Assembly: GCA_900471605.1 (NCBI GenBank)
Contig: UCEY01000009.1
Span: forward strand, 124,001 to 188,000
DNA: 64,000 nucleotides
Reading direction: 5' to 3'
DNA from: Hyphomicrobiales bacterium
Lineage (GTDB): Bacteria > Pseudomonadota > Alphaproteobacteria > Rhizobiales > Rhizobiaceae
The notes under the pieces were generated by a model, which made no database searches, was not told the origin of the DNA, and was given only the letters and a program-made list of their open reading frames with translations. Position numbers and translations under genes: made by a program. Positions 16,350-25,495 of this stretch are shown here, piece after piece. Each line of letters starts with the position of its first letter. Within the stretch, counting starts at the first letter, position 1.

Positions 16350-17777
16350 ATGAGCAACCATCTGAAATTCTTCATCGACGGCGCCTGGGTGGAGCCGGCC
16401 ATTCCGGTCGCGCTCGACGTCATCGATCCATCCACCGAAGAGGCCTATACGCGGATCGCGCTCGGCTCTGCGGCGGATGTGGACAAGGCCGTCGCCGCCG
16501 CCAAAGCCGCGTTCCCTGCGTTCTCGCAATGGTCGAAGGAGGAGCGGCTGGCGCTGCTGCGCCGCATCCTTGCCGAATACGACAAGCGCTACGAAGATAT
16601 CGCCCAGGCCGTCTCCCAGGAAATGGGCGCGCCGATCGGCTTTGCCCGCGATGCGCAGGCCGCTGCCGGGCAGGGGCATCTCAAGGCGACGATCGAGGCG
16701 TTCGAAGCCTACGAATTCACCGAGACGCGCGGTACGACGACGATCGTGAAAGAGCCGATCGGCGTCTGCGCGCTGATCACCCCGTGGAACTGGCCGCTCA
16801 ACCAGATCGTCTGCAAGGTGGCGCCGGCGATTGCCGCCGGCTGCACAATGGTGCTCAAACCTTCCGAGATCGCGCCGATTTCCGGCATCATCTTCGCCGA
16901 GGTGATGGAAGCCGCCGGCACGCCGAAGGGCGTTTTCAACCTCGTCAACGGCACCGGCCCGGATGTGGGGCAGGTGATGGCCGGCCATCCGGATGTCGAC
17001 ATGGTTTCCTTCACCGGCTCGACCCGCGCCGGTGTGATCGTCGCCAAGACCGCTGCCGATACGGTGAAGCGGGTGGCGCAGGAGCTCGGCGGCAAGTCGC
17101 CCAACATCATCCTCAACGACGCCGAGTTCGAAAAGGCGGTGGCGGACGGCGTGACGGCCTGTTTCGGCAATTCCGGCCAGTCCTGCGATGCGCCGACCCG
17201 CATGCTGGTGCCGGCCAAGCGCCATGACGAGGCGCTTCAGGTCGCCAAGGCGGCTGCTGAAAAGCTCAAGACCGGGGATCCGCGCGCCGAAGGCACCGAT
17301 CTCGGCCCGGTGGTCAGCAAGACGCAGTTCGACAAGATCCAGCGGCTGATCGAGGCGGGGATCGCCGAGGGGGCGACGCTGGTCACCGGCGGTCCGGGCC
17401 GCCCGGAAAATCTCAATCGCGGCTATTACATCCGCCCGACCGTGTTCGGAAACGTCACCAACGACATGACCGTCGCCCGCGAAGAAATCTTCGGGCCGGT
17501 CCTGTCGATCCTCTCCTACGAGACGGAGGAACAGGCGATCGAGATCGCCAACGACACGCCCTATGGTCTTGCGGCCTATGTCCAGTCGGGCGACCTCGCC
17601 CACGCCCGCAAGGTTGCGGCGCGGCTGAGGGCAGGCTCGGTGTTCATCAACTATCCCGAATGGGACCTCTTCGCGCCCTTCGGCGGCTTCAAGCAATCCG
17701 GCAACGGCCGCGAATATGCCGACTGGGCCATTCACGATTTTCTCGAAATCAAGGGTATCGTCGGTTATGGTGTTTGA
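16350..17777 (+). CDS. NAD(P)-dependent aldehyde dehydrogenase
   Basis: This 475-residue enzyme oxidises an aldehyde to the acid. LITPWNWPLNQI near residue 140 lines the cofactor site, QELGGKSPNI contains the general-base Glu near 245, and GNSGQSC the catalytic Cys near 278; EEIFGPVLSI follows. ATG 16350 is set by GGAGG nine bases upstream, excluding the longer frame that runs through the repeat. The RidA gene overlaps its end. The substrate is not deducible; the relatives I recall are broad aliphatic aldehyde dehydrogenases. Confidence 0.9.
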   Translation: MSNHLKFFIDGAWVEPAIPVALDVIDPSTEEAYTRIALGSAADVDKAVAAAKAAFPAFSQWSKEERLALLRRILAEYDKRYEDIAQAVSQEMGAPIGFARDAQAAAGQGHLKATIEAFEAYEFTETRGTTTIVKEPIGVCALITPWNWPLNQIVCKVAPAIAAGCTMVLKPSEIAPISGIIFAEVMEAAGTPKGVFNLVNGTGPDVGQVMAGHPDVDMVSFTGSTRAGVIVAKTAADTVKRVAQELGGKSPNIILNDAEFEKAVADGVTACFGNSGQSCDAPTRMLVPAKRHDEALQVAKAAAEKLKTGDPRAEGTDLGPVVSKTQFDKIQRLIEAGIAEGATLVTGGPGRPENLNRGYYIRPTVFGNVTNDMTVAREEIFGPVLSILSYETEEQAIEIANDTPYGLAAYVQSGDLAHARKVAARLRAGSVFINYPEWDLFAPFGGFKQSGNGREYADWAIHDFLEIKGIVGYGV

Positions 17778-18159
17778 GACCTTCAATCCACCGTCCGTCC
17801 GAAAGCCTTTCGGCGGTTACAATCACGGCCTGCTGGTGCCGCCGGGCGCCAGCCTGCTCGTCACTTCAGGCCAGCTCGGCATCTCGCCCGAAGACAGGAT
17901 CCCGCCTGACGTGGCGGGACAGGCCGAGCTCTGCTTCAAGGCGATCGGCGCGATCCTCGAAGAGGCGGGCATGACCTATGCGGATGTCATCCGCATTTCC
18001 GGCTTCGTCACCAGCCGCGAGGATTTTCCGGCCTACATGGCGGTGCGCGACCGATACACGCTCGACCCTAAACCGGTCTCGACCCTGATCGTCGTCGGCG
18101 GCTTTACCCGTGCCGAATTCCTGGTCGAAGTGGAAGTGACGGCGGCGAAGGTATTTTGA
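17767..18159 (+). CDS. RidA/YjgF-family protein
   Basis: This 130-residue protein starts at ATG 17767, inside the last codons of the aldehyde dehydrogenase gene (11-base overlap). GQLGIS near residue 38, the long helix FKAIGAILEEAGMTYADVIRI, and RAEFLVEVEVTA at the C-terminus are RidA features. RidA proteins hydrolyse reactive enamines/imines. The Arg usually seen near residue 105 is not obvious (the stretch reads STLIVVGGFTR), so this may be a subgroup with another activity. Confidence 0.8.
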   Translation: MVFETFNPPSVRKPFGGYNHGLLVPPGASLLVTSGQLGISPEDRIPPDVAGQAELCFKAIGAILEEAGMTYADVIRISGFVTSREDFPAYMAVRDRYTLDPKPVSTLIVVGGFTRAEFLVEVEVTAAKVF

Positions 18160-18364
18160 AGCAACGCCGAATAACGGTGCCTTTCCGGCGGGCCTGCCGC
18201 GGGGAGGGACCGCGATTGTTCAGTCTTTATTGATCACGCGGTCGTTTTGTTGCAGCGTATCGCTACCGTATTCGTGACTTGCCAAGAATATCGCCCTCGA
18301 TTTTAAATATTCCTTGAGCTGATTGGGGTATCGATCTGCTCCAGGGTTTTATCGGGGGTTTTCT

Positions 18365-18793
18365 ATGCGTCGTATCGTAATGGGAGCCATGGCGCTCTTC
18401 TGTGCGCAATTTTTCGCACCTGCTGCTTTTTCCGCAAGTCTCGTCGCCAGCGTCAGCCTGTCGTCTCAAACCATGACCGTCGAGCAGGATGGCGTCGTGG
18501 TTTACGAATGGAAGGTTTCGACCGCGCGGCCCGGCTATTCGACGCCGACCGGAAGCTGGGGCGCCAAGTGGCTGTCCCGGGACCACCGTTCGCGCAAATA
18601 CGATGATGCGCCGATGCCGTATGCGGTATTCTACAATGGCGGCTACGCCGTCCATGCGACTTTCGAGACGAAACGGCTCGGGCGTCCCGCCTCGCATGGC
18701 TGCATCCGGCTGCATCCTCAAAATGCAGCGACGTTCTTCGCGCTCGCCAGCCAGTACGGCTTGTCGAACACGCGCATCGTCGTCAGCCGTTAG
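18365..18793 (+). CDS. L,D-transpeptidase (YkuD domain), exported
   Basis: This 142-residue protein has a signal peptide (about 1-22, ending AAFSA), then a compact YkuD domain with HATFETKRLG and the catalytic SHGCIRLH near residue 117. Such enzymes form 3-3 peptidoglycan cross-links or attach proteins to peptidoglycan in the periplasm. The start at 18365 puts the signal peptide at the N-terminus. It is convergent with the SLT lipoprotein gene, another cell-wall enzyme. Confidence 0.88.
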   Translation: MRRIVMGAMALFCAQFFAPAAFSASLVASVSLSSQTMTVEQDGVVVYEWKVSTARPGYSTPTGSWGAKWLSRDHRSRKYDDAPMPYAVFYNGGYAVHATFETKRLGRPASHGCIRLHPQNAATFFALASQYGLSNTRIVVSR

Positions 18794-18802
18794 CGCCAAG
18801 GC

Positions 18803-19378
18803 TCAGTAGCCGCAGCTTCTCAACTGCGCTTCATACTTGGAGGCCATACCGGCGGATTTTTGCGCGGTCTGCTTGACGCCGTTGCCGAATTCGCCCCGCG
18901 CATATCCCGCCTGGCCGGTATAATAGGCGAGGTAGAGGTTGTAGCTGTCGGTGAGCGGAATGCCGTTCTTGAGATGGCTGCGGTTGTGATACCAGCCGAC
19001 GAAATGGACCGCATCGCCGAAATCGGTGCGGCTGGCGTTCCAGCGGCCGGTGTCCTTCTTGTAGGTCAGCCAGGTTCCGTCGAGCGCCTGGGCGTAGCCA
19101 TAGGCCGTCGACGGACGCGTCCACGGGATGAAGCCGAGCAGTTTGGTGCGGGGCGGCCGGGCATAGGGCTGGAAGCCGGATTCGACATAGATCGTCGCCA
19201 TCAGGATCGGCACGGGCACGCCGAATTCCCGTTCCGCGGCCTTGGCGTCGCGTGCCCAGTTGTTGAACAGCCCGTCGCGCTGCTCGAAGATCGCGCAGGC
19301 ATTGGTGATCCGGCTCGGCGCGGAAGCGCATGCAGATAGCGACAGAGCCATGAGGGCGATGAAAAACGCAATACGCAT
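18803..19378 (-). CDS. Lipoprotein with lytic transglycosylase (SLT-like) domain
   Basis: This 191-residue protein has a lipobox LSAC at residues 14-17 that predicts lipidation of Cys17. The SLT-type catalytic Glu lies in IYVESGFQPYAR near residue 65, followed by AYGYAQALDGTW, the family's second motif, and YLAYYTGQAGY. It probably cleaves glycan strands from the inner face of the outer membrane. A lysozyme-like fold variant is possible but the motif order supports SLT. Confidence 0.82.
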   Translation of the reverse strand: MRIAFFIALMALSLSACASAPSRITNACAIFEQRDGLFNNWARDAKAAEREFGVPVPILMATIYVESGFQPYARPPRTKLLGFIPWTRPSTAYGYAQALDGTWLTYKKDTGRWNASRTDFGDAVHFVGWYHNRSHLKNGIPLTDSYNLYLAYYTGQAGYARGEFGNGVKQTAQKSAGMASKYEAQLRSCGY

Positions 19379-19432
19379 CGCTTAATCTCTCGGTTTCCAG
19401 AGATTAATAACCGGTAAAATTTAAGGAAAAGT

Positions 19433-20635
19433 TTAGTGGCCGGGGTGAGATGTCGGTGACGCAGAATAAGCGCGCCCGGCAAGCATATTGCGCACGATGA
19501 CGGCGAGCGCGGTCGTTGCCGCGATGCCTTCGAGCCCGAGCCCGATTGCCGGCGCAAGCAGCGTCAGGACGGCAAACACCGCGAGCGTGTAGCGCGCCGG
19601 GCCGATGCAGACATAACGGTCGCGCACGAACCACAGGCTCGCCAGGTAGATCGCCACGGGGATCGCCACCGCATAATCGCCGACCAGGATGGAGACTTCG
19701 GAATGGTGGGTGATGATGTCGACGAGCACGGCAAAACCGGCACCGACCGCCGCGCCCGAGGTGAAGATGAAGAAATGGCCGTAACCCCACAGAAGCGAAC
19801 GTCTCAGGTGATGGCTATTCAGTTGTTCCTCACGGGCGAAATAGACCCACCACAGCGAAAAGACGATGACCAGCGCCGACAGTGCGGTGTGGACGAGCAT
19901 GATGTTGACCTCGCCGGCGAACTGGCGAAGCGCGGTCGAACCGGCAAGCAGGGTCTCGCCGAGCACGATGATGTTGAGCAGGCCGTAACGCTCGACGATG
20001 TGGTGACGGTGCCAGGGCGTGTTGGCGGTCAGCCGTTCCGCGACCGCCGGCACCGCCAGTTCCAGCAATACCGCGATCGCCCAGAGAAGATACGATACGC
20101 CGAAAGTGAGGGGTTGCAGGAAGAGGAAGCTCAGCCAGAGAAGCTGGACGAGGAAGATCCCGATCGCATAACCGAGCGCGGTCGGGCGGCAGCCCGGATC
20201 GTGATAGGCCGCCCGCAGCCACAGGATGATCATGGCGATGCGCATGATGGCGTAACCGTAGATCACCAGGGTGAAATCCGGCGCCTCGGTGAAGAGCGCC
20301 GGAATGCCGGCGGCAATCGTCAGCGAGCCGCCCATCAGCACCATGGTCAGCAGCCTGTAGACGACGTCGTCATTGTCATAGGCTGAGGAAAACCAGGTGA
20401 AGTTCATCCAGGCCCACCAGATGGCGAAGAAGGCCATGACGAAGGTCATCACCCCTTGGACCGCATGATTTCCCGCAACCGCATGATGCAGGCCCGCCGC
20501 CGCTGACGCGATCGCGATCACCGACACGAGGTCGAACAAAAGTTCGAGCGGGGTTGCGACCCGGTGGTGTTCGTTCGGATCACGGGGGTGCAAGGGACGC
20601 AGGATGCTGGCGAGCGGTGAAACCTGGTTCGTCAT
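19433..20635 (-). CDS. Low temperature requirement protein A (LtrA) family membrane protein
   Basis: This 400-residue protein has about ten to twelve hydrophobic helices. The N-terminal TPLELLFDLVSVIAI and the WWAWMNFTWFSSAYDNDD segment are the LtrA signatures, and RYGLLNIIVLGETLL recurs in the second half. The family is named from a Listeria cold-growth mutant; its biochemical role is unknown. No linked genes suggest more. Confidence 0.85.
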   Translation of the reverse strand: MTNQVSPLASILRPLHPRDPNEHHRVATPLELLFDLVSVIAIASAAAGLHHAVAGNHAVQGVMTFVMAFFAIWWAWMNFTWFSSAYDNDDVVYRLLTMVLMGGSLTIAAGIPALFTEAPDFTLVIYGYAIMRIAMIILWLRAAYHDPGCRPTALGYAIGIFLVQLLWLSFLFLQPLTFGVSYLLWAIAVLLELAVPAVAERLTANTPWHRHHIVERYGLLNIIVLGETLLAGSTALRQFAGEVNIMLVHTALSALVIVFSLWWVYFAREEQLNSHHLRRSLLWGYGHFFIFTSGAAVGAGFAVLVDIITHHSEVSILVGDYAVAIPVAIYLASLWFVRDRYVCIGPARYTLAVFAVLTLLAPAIGLGLEGIAATTALAVIVRNMLAGRAYSASPTSHPGH

Positions 20636-20741
20636 CGTCTATCTGCCCCTGAACATGAAGATTCGCAATGCGGGGAAATAGCGCAAAAAAGCGGCTTCAA
20701 GTAAAGGGTGTAGGGGTGGCGATGATCGGGGCTTTCGGCAG

Positions 20742-21362
20742 ATGCGTGAGGTTCTCAAAACGGACAGGCTGATCTTGAGGGAGATCATCACGGCTGATCT
20801 GCGGGTCCTCTATCGCATCTTCGGAGACGCCGAGAGCATGCGCTTCTATCCGCGCCCCAAGAGCTTCGAAGAGACCGAAGCCTGGTTCGAAAAGCTTGCC
20901 TTCCGAAGTTATGCGGAAAACGGTTTCGGGCTTTGGGCTGTCGCTGAAAAGGCGACCGGCGAGTTGATCGGTGATTGCGGCATTACCCTGCAGCCGACTC
21001 CGAAGGGCCTGGAGCCGGAGATCGGCTATCATTTCCGGCGTGAGTGGCTCGGCCGCGGTTATGCCGTCGAGGCGGCCGCGGCCTGCCGCGAATTTGCTCT
21101 CGGCAGTTTCGGTTTCGAGCGGATCGTCTCGATCGTGAGCCCGGAAAATGTTCCCTCGCTTCGCGTTGCCGCGAGAATCCATCAGCGATGGGAAACCTAC
21201 CGGACGATCACCGCGGCCGGGGTGGAGGTGGATCGGTTCCTGTTCATATCCGAGCGCGGCGTTGGTGAGCCGACCGGTTCCGTGTCGAACGCCGAGACCC
21301 GCGCGGCGATGGTGGAGGCCGATGCCCTGCTATTGACGCGCCGCCGCGAGATGGGGAGCTAG
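20742..21362 (+). CDS. GNAT-family N-acetyltransferase (RimJ-like)
   Basis: This 206-residue protein has TDRLILREI at the start and the acetyl-CoA binding pattern REWLGRGYAVEAAAA near residue 100, followed by RIVSIVSPENVPSLRVA, typical of the RimJ/RimL subgroup. It transfers acetyl groups to an unknown amine. About 40 residues beyond the GNAT fold are tail. Its stop overlaps the stop of the convergent flavodoxin-fold gene by three bases (TAG/CTA). Confidence 0.82.
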   Translation: MREVLKTDRLILREIITADLRVLYRIFGDAESMRFYPRPKSFEETEAWFEKLAFRSYAENGFGLWAVAEKATGELIGDCGITLQPTPKGLEPEIGYHFRREWLGRGYAVEAAAACREFALGSFGFERIVSIVSPENVPSLRVAARIHQRWETYRTITAAGVEVDRFLFISERGVGEPTGSVSNAETRAAMVEADALLLTRRREMGS

Positions 21363-21937
21363 AACCGCTCCATCTCCCGCTTCACCCTGTCCAGAAACGC
21401 CGCACGCGTCTGCGGTGTGCAGTTGTTCATGTCGTAATGGGCCAGAAACTTCACCGGCCTTGCCGGGTTGGTCTGCACCCGCAGCACCCGTTTCGACAGT
21501 TTGCGCGGCGGATCGCCGGCGAGGAAGGCGCGCCAGCGGGTGGCGCCGTAGGTGGTCACCACCGCGACCTTGTCGATATGCAGTTTTCGCGTCAGCCTGC
21601 CGTCCTTCAGCTCGAAGGTGATGCCCGGCAGCCAGACGCGGTCGAAATAACCCTTCAGCATGGCCGGCCAGCCGAAATTCCAGACCGGCGTGACGATCAC
21701 CAGCCCTTCGGCCGCCTGCAGGCGGTCGACATAGGGTTTCACCAGCGAAAGGTTGTTCGGATAGTCGTGGTAGGTCATCCGGTCATGGCGGGACATGACC
21801 GGATCGAAACCTTCGGCATAGAGGTTGCAGTCATCCACCTCGTGCCCGCCCTTGGTCAGGCTTTCGCGCACCTGCCTGTACAGGGCCGCGCCATAACTTT
21901 CTTCGACCGGATGCGAATGGATGAGCAGGACCCGCAT
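21359..21937 (-). CDS. NAD(P)H dehydrogenase (quinone)-like flavodoxin-fold reductase
   Basis: This 192-residue protein matches the MdaB/NQO-type family: VLLIHSHPVEESYGAAL binds FMN phosphate, PVWNFGWPAMLKGYFDRVW is the conserved flavin loop, and TTYGATRW follows. ATG 21937 shares one base with the stop of the upstream FAD oxidase (TGATG), so it is the last gene of the six-gene catabolic operon. It may supply or recycle electrons for that pathway. Confidence 0.82.
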   Translation of the reverse strand: MRVLLIHSHPVEESYGAALYRQVRESLTKGGHEVDDCNLYAEGFDPVMSRHDRMTYHDYPNNLSLVKPYVDRLQAAEGLVIVTPVWNFGWPAMLKGYFDRVWLPGITFELKDGRLTRKLHIDKVAVVTTYGATRWRAFLAGDPPRKLSKRVLRVQTNPARPVKFLAHYDMNNCTPQTRAAFLDRVKREMERF

Positions 21938-23349
21938 CAGCCACCCGCTGCGGCAAGGCCCGGGAAGAGGTAGTTCTTGCCGGCCGAGAAATCGAAGTCG
22001 GGATTGTCCCAGGCGATCATCTTGCCGGGATTGAGAAGACCCTTCGGATCCGTCTCCTTCTTGAAGGCGAGCTGCACGACGTCCGTCTGCTTCATGCCGC
22101 CTTCCTCCAGCGTGTAGCGGTGCGGGTTGAAGATCGGGCAGCCGTTGTCGCGGTGGATCTGCATGATCTCCTCCAGCCGCTCCTTGGTGGTGTAGCGGAC
22201 GAGAGGAAGGCCGGAGCACTGCATGCGGCCGTCGAACTTGATGAATTCCAGATGGCCCGGCACTTCGTCGCCAAAGATCTTGGTCATCTTCTCGACCTTG
22301 GCGACATGGTCCGGCCCCGGATACTGGACCTGCAGATAGGTGAAGCCGGGATCGACCTTCAGGGCGCGCAGCGTCGTATGGTTCCAGGCAAGCTCATAGG
22401 CGTGCGGGATGCCCTTCATGCTTTCCACCTTGTCGGAGCGGAACAGGATCTCGCCCTTCTGGCGCTCGGCAAAGGCGGTGAAGGCGTCCATGGAATGCGG
22501 CGCGATCATCAGCACGACGATCGACTGATTGCGGTCGCGCAGGAACGGCTTGTGGCGGGGGAAATAGTCGTAGGGAATAGGGGCTGCGATCGGGGCGATT
22601 TCCTTGATCAACAGGCCGTTCTTGTGGGCGAGCGCATCGCCGAAGCGCACCGCGTCCATGAAGTCGTCGTAACCGACCAGCACGTCCACCCAGTCATAGG
22701 CGGGCGCCAGCGGCATCTCGACCTCGACGATGATGCCGTTGGTGCCATAGGCATGGGTGACCTTCTGCAGGTCCCAGGCGGTCAGGTCGAGCACGCGCGG
22801 TTCGGCCTCCATGGTGACGACCCGCAGGCGCAGGATGTTGCCGAGGTCGCGCAGGCCGCCCCAGTGGATCGAGCCGACGCCGCCGGAGCCGCCGGCGACG
22901 AAACCGCCGATCGTCGCCGTCTGGGCGGTCGAGGGGTGGAAGCGCAGTTCCTGGCCGGAATGGGCTTTCGTCTGGCGGTCCAGTTCGGCGATCACGATGC
23001 CGGGTTCGGCGATGACGCGGCCCGGATGGATTTCCTTGATCCTGTTCATGTTGATGAGGTTCAGCACAATGCCGCCGGAGAGCGGCATGGCCTGACCGTA
23101 ATTGCCGGTGCCGGCGCCGCGCGGGGTGACCGGCACGCCATGGGCATAGGCGACCTTCAGCACCCGGATCACCTCTTCCTCGCTTTTCGGCGAGACGACG
23201 AGATCGGCGGTGACGCTTTCGAGCTCTTCTTTCAGGATCGGCGAATACCAGTAGAAATCGCGGCTCTTCTGGCGCACCAGCGCCGGATTGTCCTCGACCG
23301 CGAGGCCTTCGAGTTCTTTCTTGATCTGTGCGTAGTCCGGCATGCTCAT
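21937..23349 (-). CDS. FAD-linked oxidase (PCMH/GlcD-type)
   Basis: This 470-residue flavoprotein opens with a PCMH-type FAD domain: VVSPKSEEEVIRVLKVA, then TPRGAGTGNYGQA, which binds the pyrophosphate, and GGFVAGGSGGVGS. The C-terminal part (CPIFNPHRYTLEEGG, DPKGLLNPGKM) is the FAD-oxidase C domain. Relatives oxidise 2-hydroxy acids, lactams or amines. It overlaps the amidohydrolase gene start by four bases. Substrate unknown, but co-expression with a cyclic-amidine type deaminase suggests an oxidation step in ring degradation. Confidence 0.85.
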   Translation of the reverse strand: MSMPDYAQIKKELEGLAVEDNPALVRQKSRDFYWYSPILKEELESVTADLVVSPKSEEEVIRVLKVAYAHGVPVTPRGAGTGNYGQAMPLSGGIVLNLINMNRIKEIHPGRVIAEPGIVIAELDRQTKAHSGQELRFHPSTAQTATIGGFVAGGSGGVGSIHWGGLRDLGNILRLRVVTMEAEPRVLDLTAWDLQKVTHAYGTNGIIVEVEMPLAPAYDWVDVLVGYDDFMDAVRFGDALAHKNGLLIKEIAPIAAPIPYDYFPRHKPFLRDRNQSIVVLMIAPHSMDAFTAFAERQKGEILFRSDKVESMKGIPHAYELAWNHTTLRALKVDPGFTYLQVQYPGPDHVAKVEKMTKIFGDEVPGHLEFIKFDGRMQCSGLPLVRYTTKERLEEIMQIHRDNGCPIFNPHRYTLEEGGMKQTDVVQLAFKKETDPKGLLNPGKMIAWDNPDFDFSAGKNYLFPGLAAAGG

Positions 23350-24656
23350 TTGTCCAAAATCGGGTCCAGGTCACGGTAATCCGGCAGGCGACGGTCGATG
23401 CCCATGCCATTCCGCATCACGATGCGGTCGGCCTGCGGACGGGAAAGGAATTCGCTCCAGCGGCGGGCGCTGAACAGTACGAGGTCGGCGGGGCCGCCTT
23501 GGGCGATGACGCCGATATCCGGCCGGCCGAGGATTTCGGCGGGCGTCGAGGTGACGACGCGGGCGGAGGTATCAAGCGGGTGGTCGAGATGCAGGATGCG
23601 GACCGCCTCGCGAAACACTTCGACCGGATCCATGTCGCCATAGGCGTAGAAGGGGTCGCGGGTGTTGTCGGAGGAGACAGCCGTCTTGACGCCGGCAGCG
23701 GTCAGCTCGTGGAACAGCGTGACGCCGCGCCAGCGGGGCGTGCGGCCGGCATGGCGGTCCTGCAGGTACATGTTGCACATCGGCAGCGACACGACCGAGA
23801 TACCGGCGCTCGCGACCTTGTCGATGACACGCTTTGCGGTCTCGTCGTCCTGCCGCGCCAGCGAGCAGCAATGGCCGACCGTGACCGAACCTTCGAAACG
23901 GTTGCGGATTGCCGCCTCGGCGATCTGTTCCAGGGTGAGGACCTGTTTGTCTTCCGTCTCGTCCACATGCAGGTCGATGTCGAGGCCGTTTTGGGCGGCC
24001 GCCTTGAAGAGCGTATCGAGAATCCGCTCGAAATCCGGCAGGATGCGGGTAGCGCCGCCGAGCAGTCCGCCATAACGCTTCGTCGTCGCGACGATGCCGC
24101 CGAAGATGCTTTCGTCGAGCACGCATTCGAGCGGCAGCAGGGCGACCGCCTGGAGTGCGATCCGGTCCTTCCATTCGGCGCGGAGTTCGTCGAACAGCGG
24201 AAAGGAGATATCCGGCTGCGGGGGGATCGAATCGAGATGGGTGCGGATGAGTTTCGTGCCGTGGGCATAGGCGCTTTTCAGCGAGAACTCGAAGCGCGCA
24301 CGGATGTCTTCGGCAGACCAGTTGGCGATGCGGTCCTCGCGCACGTTCATCAACGCGCCTTCGAACGTGCCGTCCGGGTTGGGGCGGCGGTCCCAGAAAT
24401 GTCCCTTGTCGAGATGGGTATGCATATCGGCGAAGCAGGGCCAGATCATGCCGCCGCGCATATCCGCCGTAACCAGATCGGCGGGCGCCGAGCCTGCCGG
24501 CAGGATCGCTTCGATCTTCCCGTCCGCGATGACCAGATCGGCCGAGACGAGACCGTCTTTGGCGACGGAGGGCAGGTCTTTGACGAGAACTGCCGGCAGC
24601 GTGGCATTGGCGAGCGCGAAACGGCGAGCGTCGGGAAGCGTCATGAAGGCAGTCAT
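23346..24656 (-). CDS. Cytosine-deaminase-like amidohydrolase
   Basis: This 436-residue TIM-barrel metal hydrolase carries all metal and catalytic residues: HTHLDKGHF near residue 78, HVDETED with His and the catalytic acid neighbourhood near 230, GHCCSL near 263, and the Asp in SSDNTRDPF near 330. The overall pattern is that of CodA-type cytosine deaminases, a group that also includes enzymes for isocytosine, creatinine-like and triazine rings. Start and stop overlap both neighbours by one to four bases, so it belongs to the ABC importer operon. Confidence 0.85.
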   Translation of the reverse strand: MTAFMTLPDARRFALANATLPAVLVKDLPSVAKDGLVSADLVIADGKIEAILPAGSAPADLVTADMRGGMIWPCFADMHTHLDKGHFWDRRPNPDGTFEGALMNVREDRIANWSAEDIRARFEFSLKSAYAHGTKLIRTHLDSIPPQPDISFPLFDELRAEWKDRIALQAVALLPLECVLDESIFGGIVATTKRYGGLLGGATRILPDFERILDTLFKAAAQNGLDIDLHVDETEDKQVLTLEQIAEAAIRNRFEGSVTVGHCCSLARQDDETAKRVIDKVASAGISVVSLPMCNMYLQDRHAGRTPRWRGVTLFHELTAAGVKTAVSSDNTRDPFYAYGDMDPVEVFREAVRILHLDHPLDTSARVVTSTPAEILGRPDIGVIAQGGPADLVLFSARRWSEFLSRPQADRIVMRNGMGIDRRLPDYRDLDPILDK

Positions 24657-25495
24657 CAGTTTTCTCTTTTCAGGCTGCTTTCATGCCAGCGATGCAGGAA
24701 GAACCAGGAAATGAACGAGGTGATCGCAAAGATGACCACGCCGAGCAGCGACAACAGGACCAGGGCCGCAAACAGGCGCGGAATGTTGAGGCGATATTGG
24801 GATTCGAGCAGGCGGAAAGCAAGGCCTGAGCCGGCGCCTGCGGAGCCCGCCGCGAATTCGGCGACCACGGCGGCGATCAGCGCAAGGCCGCCGCCGATCC
24901 GCAGGCCCGTCATGAAATAGGGCAGCGAGGAGGGGAGCTTCAGGTAAAGCAGCGTCTGCCAGCGCGAGGCACCATAAAGGTCGTACAGGTTGAGCAGGTT
25001 GTGATCGACGCTCTTCAGGCCCTGAACCATGTTCGACAGGATCGGGAAAAAGGCGACGAGGAAGGCGCAGATCAGCAGCGCCACCTGCGTGGTCGGTGCG
25101 TAGATGAGGATCAGCGGGGCGATCGCCACGATCGGGGTCACCTGCAGGATGACGGTGATCGGGTAGAAGGCCGTTTCGATCCATTTCGACTGGACGAGGA
25201 AGATTGCGATGCCGACACCGCCGATCAAAGCCAAAGCGAGCGCCTGCATGGTGATCTGGGTCGTCACCCACAGCGCCGGGGCCAGCGTACCCCAGTCGTT
25301 GTAGAGGGAGTTGGCGACGGCGAGCGGTCCCGGCAGGATGTATTGCGGGATGCTGTTGACGGTGATGATGAACTGCCAGAGGAGCACGAGGCAGATCACC
25401 ACGCAGACCGGGATCAGGGTGCGCAGCAGTGTTTCGCGGTTGCGGCTGAAGAAGCCGGACTTCGGCAGGGCGAGGGCGGGCTGGGTCTCTACCAT
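24656..25495 (-). CDS. ABC transporter permease (SsuC/ThiX-type)
   Basis: This 279-residue BPD-type permease has six helices. LYDLYGASRWQTLLYLKLPSSLPYFMTGLRIGGG near residues 190-225 is the EAA loop that docks the ATPase. ATG 25495 shares a base with the stop of the ATPase gene (TGATG), and its stop shares a base with the amidohydrolase ATG. It belongs to the taurine/nitrate/pyrimidine-precursor importer class. Confidence 0.9.
   Translation of the reverse strand: MVETQPALALPKSGFFSRNRETLLRTLIPVCVVICLVLLWQFIITVNSIPQYILPGPLAVANSLYNDWGTLAPALWVTTQITMQALALALIGGVGIAIFLVQSKWIETAFYPITVILQVTPIVAIAPLILIYAPTTQVALLICAFLVAFFPILSNMVQGLKSVDHNLLNLYDLYGASRWQTLLYLKLPSSLPYFMTGLRIGGGLALIAAVVAEFAAGSAGAGSGLAFRLLESQYRLNIPRLFAALVLLSLLGVVIFAITSFISWFFLHRWHESSLKREN

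Noticed and set aside
14547-17786. 1079-codon open frame on the minus strand
   Set aside because: It is antisense to the efflux pump and aldehyde dehydrogenase genes, both with clear motifs; its His/Arg/Asp-rich translation is typical of the reverse frame of GC-rich genes.
23328-24920. 530-codon open frame on the plus strand
   Set aside because: It is antisense to the amidohydrolase gene, whose metal motifs are complete.
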